NCBI GenBank assembly: GCA_002448875.1
Contig: DKAS01000220.1
Location: 22,778-38,573 of the forward strand
Source of the DNA: Proteobacteria bacterium UBA6920
GTDB lineage: Bacteria; Pseudomonadota; Gammaproteobacteria; SG8-11
Length of the DNA stretch: 15,796 nucleotides
Direction of reading: 5' to 3'
The notes beneath the pieces were generated by a model. It was not told the origin of the DNA and made no database searches. It saw nothing but the letters and a program-made list of their open reading frames with translations. Positions 1 to 7,265 of this stretch are shown piece by piece; the first letter of the stretch is position 1, and every line of letters begins with the position of its first letter. Both the position numbers and the translations under genes were made by a program.

Positions 1-1651
1 TCACCGCCGCTTCCGCGCCGGGCGCCGGCGCGGACGGTTCCCTGTCGGCCGCACTGATCCTGGCCGGCTCGAACACCACCAGGGAGTTTTCCGTCGCTGC
101 ATCGGCCTCCCTCGGCGCCGGCGGCGCAGCGGCATCGGCGCCCGGTGACGCCGGCTGCGCTTCTCCCATCGCCTCGGGTGGGGGAACAGCGCGCCTTTCC
201 GGCGCCAGCCCCGATTGCGCGATCAACTCCGGCGAACGCGGACTGACCGCCACCAACACCTGTTTCGGAGGCGGCGGTGGATCGGCCTGGCTGCGCCGAT
301 GGGATTCATTGCTGGCCGCCAAGCCCAGCCAGCGCCTGGCTTCCTCCGCATTGACCGCGGTACCCCGTCCCTGGTCGTACATCTGCCCCAGCTGCAACTG
401 GGCAATCGCATCCTGATCCACCAGCTGCCGCAACCACCAGACGGCGATGGATTCCCCGCCGTCGCCCTTACCCTGCAGCTCGCTCAAGGCCGCTCCGGCT
501 TTTTCATAACCGTTGGACTGCGCCCGCTGCAACCAGCGCCGCCCAGCCTCCACATCGCGATCGACGGCAATGCCGAAGAAATACATGATGCCCAGGCGGT
601 ACTGAGCCAGGGGTTGATTTTGCTCGGCGGCGGTAACATACCAACCCAGGGCGCGCTGCAAATCGATATCCACGCCGTCGCCGTACAGATAGCGGCGCGC
701 CAGCTCCAGCTGCGCCGCCACGTCGCCGCGGTCCGCATGGCGTTGAAACCAGGCCAGGGTTTTGCGTCCCTGCGCGTCGATGCCAAAACGCGGATCGTCC
801 TCGCGCTCCGCCTGTTCGGTGGCCGAAGCGATGCCCTGGCCCTTGGCGAACTGGGCACGGCGCTTGGCCTCTTCCTCGGCGAACACGGCCTTGGCTTCGG
901 CCTCCACCTGATCGATGTGGGCCCGGGCCTTGTCCTCGCTCTTAATGGAAATTTCCCGCACCCTGGCCACTATCTTGCCCGTGTCCAGCATCAGGCTGGC
1001 GGGGGCATCGAGCACCTTCTGCACCATGTCCGCTGCCAACTTGTTGCCCTTTTCCGCTGCCGCGTGCAGCCAGCGGCTGCCCTGGATGTTGCTGGGAGCC
1101 ACCCCGGCGCCGGCCAGATACATCAAGCCCAGGCGCAACTGGGCCTGGACTTGCTCGTTTTCCGCCGCCTTTTCGTACCAGGCCGCGGCCTTGGTTTCAT
1201 CCTTGGGCGTGCTCCAGCCGATCTCGTACATGTATCCCAATTGATACTCGGCATCCACATCCCCCTGACTGGCTTTTTGCTCATACCAGTCAAAGGCGAC
1301 GGACTCCTTGCCGGACTCGGCGATGGTGGACTTCTGCAATTTCTGCAGGCGTTTCTGCGCCCCCACATGGCCGCCTTTCGCCGCTTTTTTATACCAGGCG
1401 ACGGCCATATCGAGGTTCTTAGTCACCCCCAATCCAACCTCGTGCATGATGCCCAGGCGGTACTGCGCTTCCACTTCCCCCTTCTCGGCCCAGGGCACCA
1501 GCCACTTGGCCGCACTTTCGTACTCCTCGAAGTCGAAGGCTTCAATTGCCTTCTGCAGGGTTTCCGCCGGTACAGGCGGACAGATGGCCAGCATCAGGGC
1601 GCCAATAGTCAGGAGCCGTGCCAGACCTGTCCGAATACAACCTCCGGTCAT
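1..1651 (-). CDS. Sel1-repeat exported protein (C-terminus beyond window)
   Basis: A frame of 550 codons is open from the ATG at 1651 down to base 1, so the stop lies outside the window. Residues 1-29 form a signal peptide (basic start, hydrophobic core, VPA before ET), which suggests periplasmic location. Sel1-like repeats are visible at about 62-97, 133-168, 169-204, 312-347, 348-383 and 415-450, each with the A-x-x-x-L-G-x-M-Y ... A-x-x-W-x-x-x-A-A pattern. Residues 225-290 are charged and Ala/Glu/Lys-rich, probably helical, and residues 455-550 are Pro/Ala-rich and look disordered. An AGAGGT ribosome site lies just upstream of the ATG. Sel1 repeats are alpha-solenoids that bind other proteins; the partner is not evident. 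The gene is divergent from the ankyrin gene. Identity as a Sel1 protein is firm; its specific role is unknown. Confidence 0.9.
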   Translation of the reverse strand, partial: MTGGCIRTGLARLLTIGALMLAICPPVPAETLQKAIEAFDFEEYESAAKWLVPWAEKGEVEAQYRLGIMHEVGLGVTKNLDMAVAWYKKAAKGGHVGAQKRLQKLQKSTIAESGKESVAFDWYEQKASQGDVDAEYQLGYMYEIGWSTPKDETKAAAWYEKAAENEQVQAQLRLGLMYLAGAGVAPSNIQGSRWLHAAAEKGNKLAADMVQKVLDAPASLMLDTGKIVARVREISIKSEDKARAHIDQVEAEAKAVFAEEEAKRRAQFAKGQGIASATEQAEREDDPRFGIDAQGRKTLAWFQRHADRGDVAAQLELARRYLYGDGVDIDLQRALGWYVTAAEQNQPLAQYRLGIMYFFGIAVDRDVEAGRRWLQRAQSNGYEKAGAALSELQGKGDGGESIAVWWLRQLVDQDAIAQLQLGQMYDQGRGTAVNAEEARRWLGLAASNESHRRSQADPPPPPKQVLVAVSPRSPELIAQSGLAPERRAVPPPEAMGEAQPASPGADAAAPPAPREADAATENSLVVFEPARISAADREPSAPAPGAEAAV

Positions 1652-1705
1652 ATGTTAACCTCTTGTCGTTTTTACTAATTTCGCATTACCCGCGGCGCGT
1701 GATCC

Positions 1706-1719
1706 GGCCTGTACAGGCC
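1706..1719. promoter_or_regulatory. 14-bp perfect palindrome between divergent genes
   Basis: GGCCTGTACAGGCC is a perfect inverted repeat in the 161-bp gap between the divergent Sel1 and ankyrin genes, 55 bp before the Sel1 start. Its position and symmetry fit an operator for a dimeric regulator that could control both genes. This is inferred; no cognate regulator is encoded next to it. Confidence 0.4.
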
Positions 1720-1769
1720 ATATTGTCGTCTACCGGATAATCACACTCTATTATGGCAATTTTTTGTTC

Positions 1770-1775
1770 TATAAT
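1770..1775 (+). promoter_or_regulatory. Candidate -10 box for the ankyrin gene
   Basis: TATAAT matches the sigma-70 -10 consensus exactly and sits 37 bp before the ankyrin ATG in an AT-rich stretch. I do not see a convincing -35 box at 16-18 bp, so this is weakly supported. Confidence 0.3.
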
Positions 1776-1812
1776 TCAAAATCCTTGAGTTGCCGTAAAG
1801 TGGAAGTCCTGC

Positions 1813-2952
1813 ATGATGCCTTGCCTCACCGCCCCAGCCCGCCCCGTCTTTATCGCGTGCGGTATTATAATGGCCAGCTGGCTTATTTCCCCAGTGATAT
1901 ATGCGGCCGCGCCCCCGGCGGCGTCGACCAAACCCCAGATCCTGGACAAGAACCCTCCTTATTATAAATGGAGTAAGTTGATGATCGCCGCCTGGCTGGG
2001 TTTCGGCGCCGAGGTCGACGAACTGCTGGCCAAGGGGGCCAACGCCAATGACAAGGACGAGGACGGACGCACCGCCCTGATCTATGCCGCCTGGAAGGGC
2101 AGCAATCCGATCGTCCGCGCCCTGCTCAAAGCCGGCACCCAGGTCAACGCCAAGGACAAGGACGGGCGCAGTGCCCTGTCCTTCGCCGCCCAGTACGGCT
2201 TCACCAGCACGGTGGAAATCCTGCTGAAAAACAAAGCGGATCCCAACCTGGCGGATCTGCGCGGCTACACTCCCCTGCTCTGGGCCAGCCAGGAAAACCG
2301 CAGCGAAACCGTCGCCTTCCTGGCGGGTGCCGGTATTGACATAAACCAGCAGGACAACCGCAAGCAGACGGCGCTGATCCTGGCGGCGCGCGAGGGCCAT
2401 GCGCCGACGGTGCGCGCCTTGCTGGCCGCCAACGCCATCGTCGACCTGCAGGATCAGTTTGGCGCCAGTGCCCTGTGGCACGCCGCTGCCGTTGGCGAAG
2501 ACCCCACGGTACGTCAGCTGATCGGTGCCAAGGCCGATGTGGAATTACAGGATAATCGCGGGCAAACACCGCTGATGGCCGCGGTCAGTGGCGACCACCA
2601 GCAGGTGGTCGATACCCTGATCGCGGCCGGCGCCAAGATCGATGCCCGCTCCGAGCAGAAGAATACCGCCCTGCATGTGGCCGCCGCCCGCGGCCATACC
2701 CGGCTGGTAAAAATCCTGCTCGACGCCAAGGCGGCGGTGGACGCGCAAAACACCCTGGGTTTGACGCCGCTAATGGAAGCGGCGGAGAAAAACCGTCTGG
2801 ATATCGTCAAACTGCTGCTCGACAAGGGCGCCAATACGTCGCTGAAGGATGTACACGGCGACACCGCTTACCAGATCGCTCTGTACAACGACTACAAGGC
2901 CGCGGCGGACCAGCTCAAGCTGTCGACGGCGGTGCAAAAATTGCTGAAATAA
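1813..2952 (+). CDS. Exported ankyrin-repeat protein
   Basis: 379 residues. The N-terminus (residues 1-31) has an Arg at 10, a hydrophobic stretch 12-29 and an Ala-rich cleavage region, consistent with Sec export to the periplasm. From about 54 to 366 there are around nine ankyrin repeats with the D-x-x-G-x-T-A-L ... A-A-x-x-G-H-x-x-x-V-x-x-L-L pattern; the last is degenerate. No other domain is present. Ankyrin repeats mediate protein-protein contacts, and periplasmic examples have been linked to stress or catalase function in other bacteria, but nothing here fixes the role. Two adjacent ATGs (1813, 1816) follow a weak GGAAG site. The internal ATG at 1870 would remove the basic N-region of the signal, so I prefer 1813. 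The gene is divergent from a second exported repeat protein. Confidence 0.9.
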   Translation: MMPCLTAPARPVFIACGIIMASWLISPVIYAAAPPAASTKPQILDKNPPYYKWSKLMIAAWLGFGAEVDELLAKGANANDKDEDGRTALIYAAWKGSNPIVRALLKAGTQVNAKDKDGRSALSFAAQYGFTSTVEILLKNKADPNLADLRGYTPLLWASQENRSETVAFLAGAGIDINQQDNRKQTALILAAREGHAPTVRALLAANAIVDLQDQFGASALWHAAAVGEDPTVRQLIGAKADVELQDNRGQTPLMAAVSGDHQQVVDTLIAAGAKIDARSEQKNTALHVAAARGHTRLVKILLDAKAAVDAQNTLGLTPLMEAAEKNRLDIVKLLLDKGANTSLKDVHGDTAYQIALYNDYKAAADQLKLSTAVQKLLK

Positions 2953-2977
2953 AAAAGCGGGGTGCATCGCCCCCCGC
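2951..2977 (-). terminator. Intrinsic terminator of the hemerythrin gene
   Basis: Read on the minus strand, GCGGGG (2977-2972) pairs with CCCCGC (2962-2957) around a nine-base loop and is followed at once by six T residues (2956-2951). It lies 53 bp past the hemerythrin stop. The T-run overlaps the last bases of the convergent ankyrin gene's stop codon, so the two genes are packed tail to tail. Confidence 0.75.
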
Positions 2978-3030
2978 AAGAGATCGCCCCCGCCGACGAC
3001 AACCGGATATCGGCGGGAACATGCCACCGG

Positions 3031-3438
3031 TCACGCTACATTGCGCTTGCTCAGGAAGGGCGAGTACTTGGTATCCGTGCCCTTGATGTGTTTCTCCAGC
3101 CAGTTCTTCAGAAAATTCATTGCATCACCCGCCGCCTGCGCGTTCCCGCCGCGGATTTTCGCCTGCAAATCTCTGGCGTCGGCCAGCAGTCGGCCATGGA
3201 TTTCCTGATGCGTGGTCAGTTCCGGATAGGCCGCCTGCTTCATCACTTGTTCCTCGATGGAAAAATGCATGGACGTATAGTCCAGCACTTCATCGAACAG
3301 TTTGGTCAGCACCGGAGTCTTTTCCTGACGTTGCACGGCGTCGTGAAACCGGTTGATGATCTGGAACAGAATTTTATGCTGCCCATCCAGTAGTTCATCG
3401 TTCACCGCAAATGAATTGTCCCAGGTGATAAAGCCCAT
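3031..3438 (-). CDS. Bacteriohemerythrin (single-domain O2-binding protein)
   Basis: 135 residues, the usual size for a single-domain bacterial hemerythrin. The full diiron ligand set is present: His21, His58 with Glu62 (HxxxE), His77 with His81 (HxxxH), and His117 with Asp122 (HxxxxD). Such proteins bind O2 reversibly at a non-haem di-iron centre and serve in oxygen storage, delivery or sensing in the cytoplasm. No signal peptide or output domain is present, so it is a stand-alone carrier or sensor. The frame stays open upstream to 3696, but the ATG at 3438 is preceded by a strong GGAGG and starts exactly at the conserved family N-terminus (residues 2-6, GFITW). It appears monocistronic with its own terminator. 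Confidence 0.95.
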   Translation of the reverse strand: MGFITWDNSFAVNDELLDGQHKILFQIINRFHDAVQRQEKTPVLTKLFDEVLDYTSMHFSIEEQVMKQAAYPELTTHQEIHGRLLADARDLQAKIRGGNAQAAGDAMNFLKNWLEKHIKGTDTKYSPFLSKRNVA

Positions 3439-3879
3439 AACGCCTCCAATTGAAAAAATATCGTGTTTCCCCCTTATCGTCGGCGGGCGGTTCTTCTTTA
3501 TCGATCGATAGAGCGGCCACCGTGGCCGGCGAAAAAGTGAGGCGCAAAAGGCGCAGAGCAAGCGAATGCCGGACGCAACCGGCACAGGGCGATAAAAAGA
3601 ACAAATTAACCAGTGATTTTGCACCCGCGTAATGTCGGTGAAAAAAAGTAAATGACAACCATGACGCAGACGCGCTGTGACACAGGTCGCAGGCACTCAC
3701 TTTATGAACCAGGCTGAAGCGGCGCCGCGGCTCCGGATTTGCCGCGGACAATAACCCACCCCGCCGAAATCTCCCCGCGTCAACAACGAGTTAACGAATA
3801 AGGAAAAGTGGGTGAGAATACCGGAAAAAAAACCGTGGGCGTTATTATCTTTATCTCTAAGCTTGCCGCGTTTTTGGTA
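3439..3879. other. Gene-free, hairpin-rich spacer between two minus-strand genes
   Basis: I see no credible gene in these 441 bases. They hold the hemerythrin 5' leader (GGAGG complement at 3443-3447) and several inverted repeats. CGGCCAC/GTGGCCG is at 3514-3528. TGCCGG/CCGGCA around ACGCAA is at 3567-3584. CCGCGGC/GCCGCGG with a nine-base loop is at 3725-3747. The terminator-like arms after the OrfA-like gene begin at 3808. The palindrome ATCGATCGAT is near 3501. Short open frames here lack ribosome sites and family resemblance. It could hold a long leader, a small RNA, or decayed insertion-sequence DNA. Confidence 0.5.
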
Positions 3880-3889
3880 TTAACCCACG
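3808..3889 (-). terminator. Terminator-like structure after the OrfA-like gene
   Basis: On the minus strand the end of the gene (3889-3876) can pair in two ways. CGTGGG plus TTAAT pairs with ATAATAACG-CCCACG (3847-3833), which is directly followed by GTTTTTTTT (3832-3825 are eight T). Alternatively GTGGGTTAATACC (3888-3876) pairs with 3822-3808, followed by TTTTCC. The loops are long (about 30-50 bases), so strength is uncertain, but the eight-base T-run directly after one arm favours termination. The stop codon lies inside the stem. Confidence 0.5.
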
Positions 3890-4248
3890 CCCGGTTTTCT
3901 CGCCTTGCCGTTGAGCTGTTCTATATATAAGGGGGAATCGGCGACACTCGCCGCATCCGGATTCACGGCGACCGGCTCCGGCGATGCCGCCCGGATTTGC
4001 AACGCTTGCTTGAGCAGCAGATTGTCCTGCTGCACCTTTTGCAGGCGACGCCGCAAGGCAATGACCTCTTTCTCCAGAACCCGCAGCCGCTCTGCCTGGA
4101 CTTCGCTCATGTCCTGGTATTTCTTGCGCCAGCGATAAAACGTTTGCTCGGAAATACCATATTTACGAACCACGTCCCGAATGGAAGCAGCACCACGGCC
4201 CTCGTGTAAAATGGCCATGATTTGTTCAACGCTGAATTGCCTGGTCAT
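3880..4248 (-). CDS. Orphan IS3-type OrfA-like helix-turn-helix protein
   Basis: 122 residues. Residues 1-45 form the HTH_Tnp_1 (transposase_8) helix-turn-helix typical of OrfA of IS3-family elements, with the ISEQTFYRWRKKY recognition helix. Residues 50-85 form a Leu-rich heptad region, probably the dimerising coiled coil. The C-terminal tail (about 86-122) is Pro/Ala-rich and does not resemble the usual OrfA end with its frameshift site. No OrfB (DDE catalytic subunit) lies downstream; the next 441 bases are gene-free. It cannot transpose on its own and is either a remnant or a domesticated DNA-binding regulator. The frame is intact and has its own terminator-like structure. The ATG at 4248 has no clear ribosome site, so the start or expression level is uncertain. 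Confidence 0.75.
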   Translation of the reverse strand: MTRQFSVEQIMAILHEGRGAASIRDVVRKYGISEQTFYRWRKKYQDMSEVQAERLRVLEKEVIALRRRLQKVQQDNLLLKQALQIRAASPEPVAVNPDAASVADSPLYIEQLNGKARKPGVG

Positions 4249-4560
4249 GGGTGGAAGTGATTTGCGTTTTGATTAAATGTTGATTCAGCAACAATTTTTA
4301 ACACGTTGGTAAATAAAGAAAAAATTATATCCCACTCCGACCGGGAGCGAGCTCTGAATTTATTACCCTGAAAGGAGTACTCCTGATACTTCGCGCTGTT
4401 GATAGTCACCGCCACTGCCAACCCGCATCGTTCCTATAGATTTATTTTGAAAGATGCCTATCCGTGGTAACATAGCGCCCGCAATGAAATTGCATTTCCG
4501 GCGACATCTGCCAACAATCCAGCCGCGCATACTCACAATACTTCACGGGAGAGCATGACC
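4249..4560. other. AT-rich divergent intergenic region
   Basis: No gene is seen between the divergent OrfA-like and beta-propeller genes. The region contains the inverted repeat TGTTG-6-CAACA at 4278-4293, 30 bp before the OrfA-like start, a possible autoregulatory operator. A TATAAT on the minus strand is at 4329-4324. A perfect 12-bp palindrome AGGAGTACTCCT is at 4373-4384. A possible rightward promoter pairs TTTTGA (4445-4450) with TAACAT (4468-4473), spacer 17. A small GCAAT/ATTGC hairpin near 4481 would fall in the leader of the plus gene. Confidence 0.4.
4373..4384. repeat. 12-bp perfect palindrome
   Basis: AGGAGTACTCCT is perfectly self-complementary and lies in the divergent intergenic region, roughly 125 bp before the OrfA-like start and 177 bp before the lipoprotein start. 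It may be an operator; no second copy was noticed in the window. Confidence 0.35.
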
Positions 4561-5604
4561 ATGATCAATACCCAACGCCTAAAATTCCCGGCCGTATCTT
4601 TCGCCGTCCTGGCCCTCGCGATCGCGGGCTGCGGCAAAGGCAACGAACCCGCCGTCACCGAAAAACCGGCGGAACCCGTCGCGACCGCGCCGCAACAAAG
4701 CGCCGCGCCGGTCATGACGCCGGATCTGGTCAGTTTCAACGCCCCGGCCCTGTATCCTGAAGGTGTGGAATATGACGCCAAAGGTCAGCGTTTCCTGGTC
4801 ACTTCCCTGCATGCAGGCACGGTGGGTGCGGTCAAGGACGATGGCAGCTACAGCATCGTCTTTCAGGACCCCGCTATGGTATCGGCCGTCGGCCTGCGGG
4901 TGGATGCGGCGCGGGACCGGGTGCTGGTGTGCAATTCCGATCCCGGAGTCAGCGTGCACACGAAGAAGGAAACCCAGGGCAAACTGGCTGGCGTGGCCGC
5001 TTTTCAGTTATCGACCGGGGCGCTGATCAAGTATGTGGATCTGGGCGCGCTGGCGCCGGCGGGTGGGCATTTCTGCAACGATATCATTATCGGCGCGGAC
5101 GGCAATGCCTACGTCAGCGACAGTTTCTCCCCCATCCTCTACAAGATCGATCCGGCATACAATGCCAGCATTCTACTGAACAACGACCGATTCAAGGGTG
5201 ACGGCTTCAATCTCAACGGCCTGGTGATTAAGGACGATTTCCTGATCGTGACCAAATACAACGATGGGTTGTTGTTCAAGATCCCCCTGGCCGATCCGGG
5301 CAAGTTCAGCGAAATCAAGCTTGATATGCCCCTGATCGGCGCCGACGGCCTGCTGTGGAACAGCGACGGTTCCCTGGTGGTCATCGCCAATCTGCAGACC
5401 AATAAAGTCTTCAAGCTGACCAGCGCCGACAACTGGAGCAGCGCGACGATCGCCGCCAGTACCGACACCGGCCCGGTGTTCCCAACCACCGGCGTGGCCC
5501 GCGACGGCGCCACCTATGTGCTGCACGCCATGCTGCAGGTGCTGTTCAACCCGGAAACCAAACAGCACGTGGAAAAATTCGATATTCGCAAGTACGTGCT
5601 TTGA
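4561..5604 (+). CDS. SMP-30/NHL-like beta-propeller lipoprotein
   Basis: 347 residues. The N-terminus is a lipoprotein signal with lipobox A-I-A-G-C (Cys24), so the mature protein is lipid-anchored and probably periplasmic. A Pro/Ala/Glu-rich linker (about 28-50) leads to a domain with the blade pattern of SMP-30/gluconolactonase-like propellers: Y-P-E-G-V-E-Y-D near 63, C-N-D-I-I-I-G-A-D-G-N-A-Y-V-S-D near 172-187, and G-A-D-G-L-L-W-N-S-D-G near 260-270. Family members are metal-dependent lactonases or esterases, or non-catalytic binding propellers; the substrate cannot be read. The ATG at 4555 lies only 3 bases from the GGAG at 4548-4551, whereas the ATG at 4561 has a 9-base spacing, so I choose 4561. 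The gene appears monocistronic and ends in a strong hairpin. Confidence 0.85.
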   Translation: MINTQRLKFPAVSFAVLALAIAGCGKGNEPAVTEKPAEPVATAPQQSAAPVMTPDLVSFNAPALYPEGVEYDAKGQRFLVTSLHAGTVGAVKDDGSYSIVFQDPAMVSAVGLRVDAARDRVLVCNSDPGVSVHTKKETQGKLAGVAAFQLSTGALIKYVDLGALAPAGGHFCNDIIIGADGNAYVSDSFSPILYKIDPAYNASILLNNDRFKGDGFNLNGLVIKDDFLIVTKYNDGLLFKIPLADPGKFSEIKLDMPLIGADGLLWNSDGSLVVIANLQTNKVFKLTSADNWSSATIAASTDTGPVFPTTGVARDGATYVLHAMLQVLFNPETKQHVEKFDIRKYVL

Positions 5605-5612
5605 TTCCATTC

Positions 5613-5637
5613 CCGGGAGCGGCCTCGCCGCTCCCGG
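5613..5637 (+). terminator. Strong GC hairpin after the propeller lipoprotein gene
   Basis: CCGGGAGCGGC and GCCGCTCCCGG form a perfect 11-bp stem with a three-base loop, 9 bp past the stop. The following bases (CTGTTCCC) are poor in T, so it is either a weak intrinsic terminator or a transcript-end stabiliser. It lies between convergent genes and could act for both. Confidence 0.5.
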
Positions 5638-5690
5638 CTGTTCCCGCCCGCGCAGCACGACTCCGCACCCGGGCGTGACACCTGCAAAAG

Positions 5691-6962
5691 TCAGGCAGCC
5701 AGCTGGCGCGTATTGTGCGTGTATCGCACCAGCACTCGCCGGCATCCCTGCACGAAATCCATTACTTCCTTCGGCCGCTGCCTGCTGAATCCCAGTTTAC
5801 TGAAGGCCGGCATCACGGCCAGATCCTGCGGCAGACTGCCGACGTCCGTCGGTGGCATATCGCGCAACACATCCTTGCCGATATAGCTGAATACGCGCGC
5901 CAGCGCCAGCACGTCGTGATAGTCCGCGGCGGCGACGGATGAATCCGACCAGTCGTCGACCCAGTCCGCCAGCGCAACATAGGCGCGCGGAAAATTCCAG
6001 TAGTGCAGTAGCAGCTTGCTGACTGGCCGATGCAGATGCAGCAATTCCTCGTTGAGCTGCGCGTCATCGATAGTCGCCAGACGCTGGTAGGCGTATTGAT
6101 AAATGATAACCATGCCGATGTTGAGAAACAGCGCATAGTTCATCGCCACCTCGCCATCCAGGTCGGCGGTGCGTGCCGCCAGATTCCGGCTGATGATCGC
6201 CATTTCGAGACTTTGTTGCCAGACCTTGTCGATTTTGCCGGCCACCGCGCGGTCGTGGATGGTGCACAGGGTCTTGCTCGCCAGATTAACCACCGCGCCG
6301 ATTTCATGCGGTGAGCCAATATTGCGCAGCGCACCGCGCAGGGAATCGGCCTGGCGGCTGGCGGTGTAAAGCGGACCGTTGCCCAGGCGCATCACATTGG
6401 CCGCGATCGACGGGTTCGCCATCAACAGCGAGGCGACGCTGTCCAGCGATTTATCGTTATACAAGATGCTTCCCAGGCCCTTGATCAAGCCACCGGTCTG
6501 CGGCAGATTCAGGTTATCGTCCATGATATCCTGGAAAATCTCGTTGAAGAGCGGGTGCTCAAAGCAGCTTTTTTCGATTAAGTGCTCTTCGATTTCTTCG
6601 CCGGCGCGGTTGAGGCGCGCCAGAATACCGTTGATAATCCCGTTGTCGATGAAGAAATAGGAAACTTCAGAAAGACTGGTAACTTCGTACTTGTGCGGCA
6701 GCAGATGGGAAATCGGCGTTTTCTGCAGCCCATCGTCGGTATCGATAATTTTTTCCCGCTCGTCCGCCGCTCGCAGCTTGACCTTGCCTTTCACCAGGAA
6801 CAGAGAATGGGGAGTGGTATCATTGATCGCCACCAGTTGTTTGCCCGGCTCGGCCTCCTCGATCAGCGTGTTGCTCGCCAGCATTATCAATTCATGCACC
6901 GACAGGCGGTCGAAGGGATGATAATTAATCAGGGTTTTAGGAGTGAGGTATCTGGCCTGCAT
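5691..6962 (-). CDS. Degenerate cNMP-binding-like domain plus HDOD signalling protein
   Basis: 423 residues, no signal peptide or membrane segment. Residues 10-120 look like a CRP-type cyclic-nucleotide-binding fold (H-S-L-F-L-V-K-G-K-V-K-L at 52-63). The phosphate-binding cassette, normally G-E ... R-x-A-x-V, is not conserved: the region reads ISHLLPHKYEVTSLSEV at 84-100, without the G-E and with Lys in place of Arg. Residues 150-350 match the HDOD domain (LNLPQTGGLIKGL, MANPSIAANVMRLGNGPLY), an HD-related fold that lacks phosphohydrolase metal ligands and acts in signalling. There is no DNA-binding or GGDEF/EAL output. It probably relays a signal through protein contacts. The ATG at 6962 has only a weak GGA site. 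It is divergent from the Omp85-like gene. Confidence 0.85.
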   Translation of the reverse strand: MQARYLTPKTLINYHPFDRLSVHELIMLASNTLIEEAEPGKQLVAINDTTPHSLFLVKGKVKLRAADEREKIIDTDDGLQKTPISHLLPHKYEVTSLSEVSYFFIDNGIINGILARLNRAGEEIEEHLIEKSCFEHPLFNEIFQDIMDDNLNLPQTGGLIKGLGSILYNDKSLDSVASLLMANPSIAANVMRLGNGPLYTASRQADSLRGALRNIGSPHEIGAVVNLASKTLCTIHDRAVAGKIDKVWQQSLEMAIISRNLAARTADLDGEVAMNYALFLNIGMVIIYQYAYQRLATIDDAQLNEELLHLHRPVSKLLLHYWNFPRAYVALADWVDDWSDSSVAAADYHDVLALARVFSYIGKDVLRDMPPTDVGSLPQDLAVMPAFSKLGFSRQRPKEVMDFVQGCRRVLVRYTHNTRQLAA

Positions 6963-7265
6963 GTGCGTATCCGTCGGTTGAAAGTGTTAACTACTTCACT
7001 ATATCGCCCCTATACCCGAGCATTACAGTCAACAAAGATGAATTTACCTTTTTAAACAGGCCTGCAAACCGCTGCGACAAAGACAAAAATTCGTGTCTTT
7101 CCGGGGCTACACTTGCTCAACCCAGCCCGCGCCCGCAGGCTGTTACAAATTGTTACCATTGCCGGAGACCCTCTGCCGGCGCAACACCCGAAGTCAAACG
7201 ATTGTTTCGTCGTTCACCCACATGTTATGGTTTCAACATAGTCAGCGAGAGAGGAATTGCGCCAG
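6963..7265. other. Divergent intergenic region with repeat motifs
   Basis: No gene is seen in these 303 bases. There is a 7-bp inverted repeat AAAGACA/TGTCTTT with an eight-base loop at 7079-7100. TGTTAC occurs twice (7141-7146 and 7151-7156), exactly one helical turn apart. A possible sigma-70 promoter for the plus gene is listed separately. The end near 6963-7060 is AT-rich and probably carries the leftward promoter for the HDOD gene, but I cannot define its boxes. Confidence 0.4.
7202..7231 (+). promoter_or_regulatory. Candidate sigma-70 promoter for the Omp85-like gene
   Basis: TTGTTT (7202-7207) and TATGGT (7226-7231) are separated by 18 bp, and the -10 box ends 34 bp before the ATG. 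Both hexamers are imperfect, so this is a modest match. Confidence 0.35.

Noticed and set aside
215..1678. 487-codon plus-strand open frame
   Set aside because: It is antisense to the Sel1-repeat gene, has no ribosome site or domain, and the opposite strand shows clear Sel1 repeats and a signal peptide.
2962..3393. 143-codon plus-strand frame
   Set aside because: It is antisense to the hemerythrin gene, which has all iron ligands; no ribosome site is present.
3540..3600. Resemblance to the 5' half of a c-di-GMP-I (GEMM) riboswitch: GCAA, GCGAATGC, GGACGCAA, ACAGGG in order on the plus strand
   Set aside because: The 3' half with its conserved GGGTTACC-like segment is missing, the ACGCAA lies in the loop of a simple 6-bp hairpin, and no plus-strand gene follows closely.
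3439..3696. N-terminal extension of the hemerythrin frame
   Set aside because: The extension lacks hemerythrin similarity, while the ATG at 3438 has a strong GGAGG and gives the standard family length.
3800..4330. Complete IS3-type insertion sequence
   Set aside because: No OrfB, no convincing terminal inverted repeats and no target duplication were found around the OrfA-like gene.
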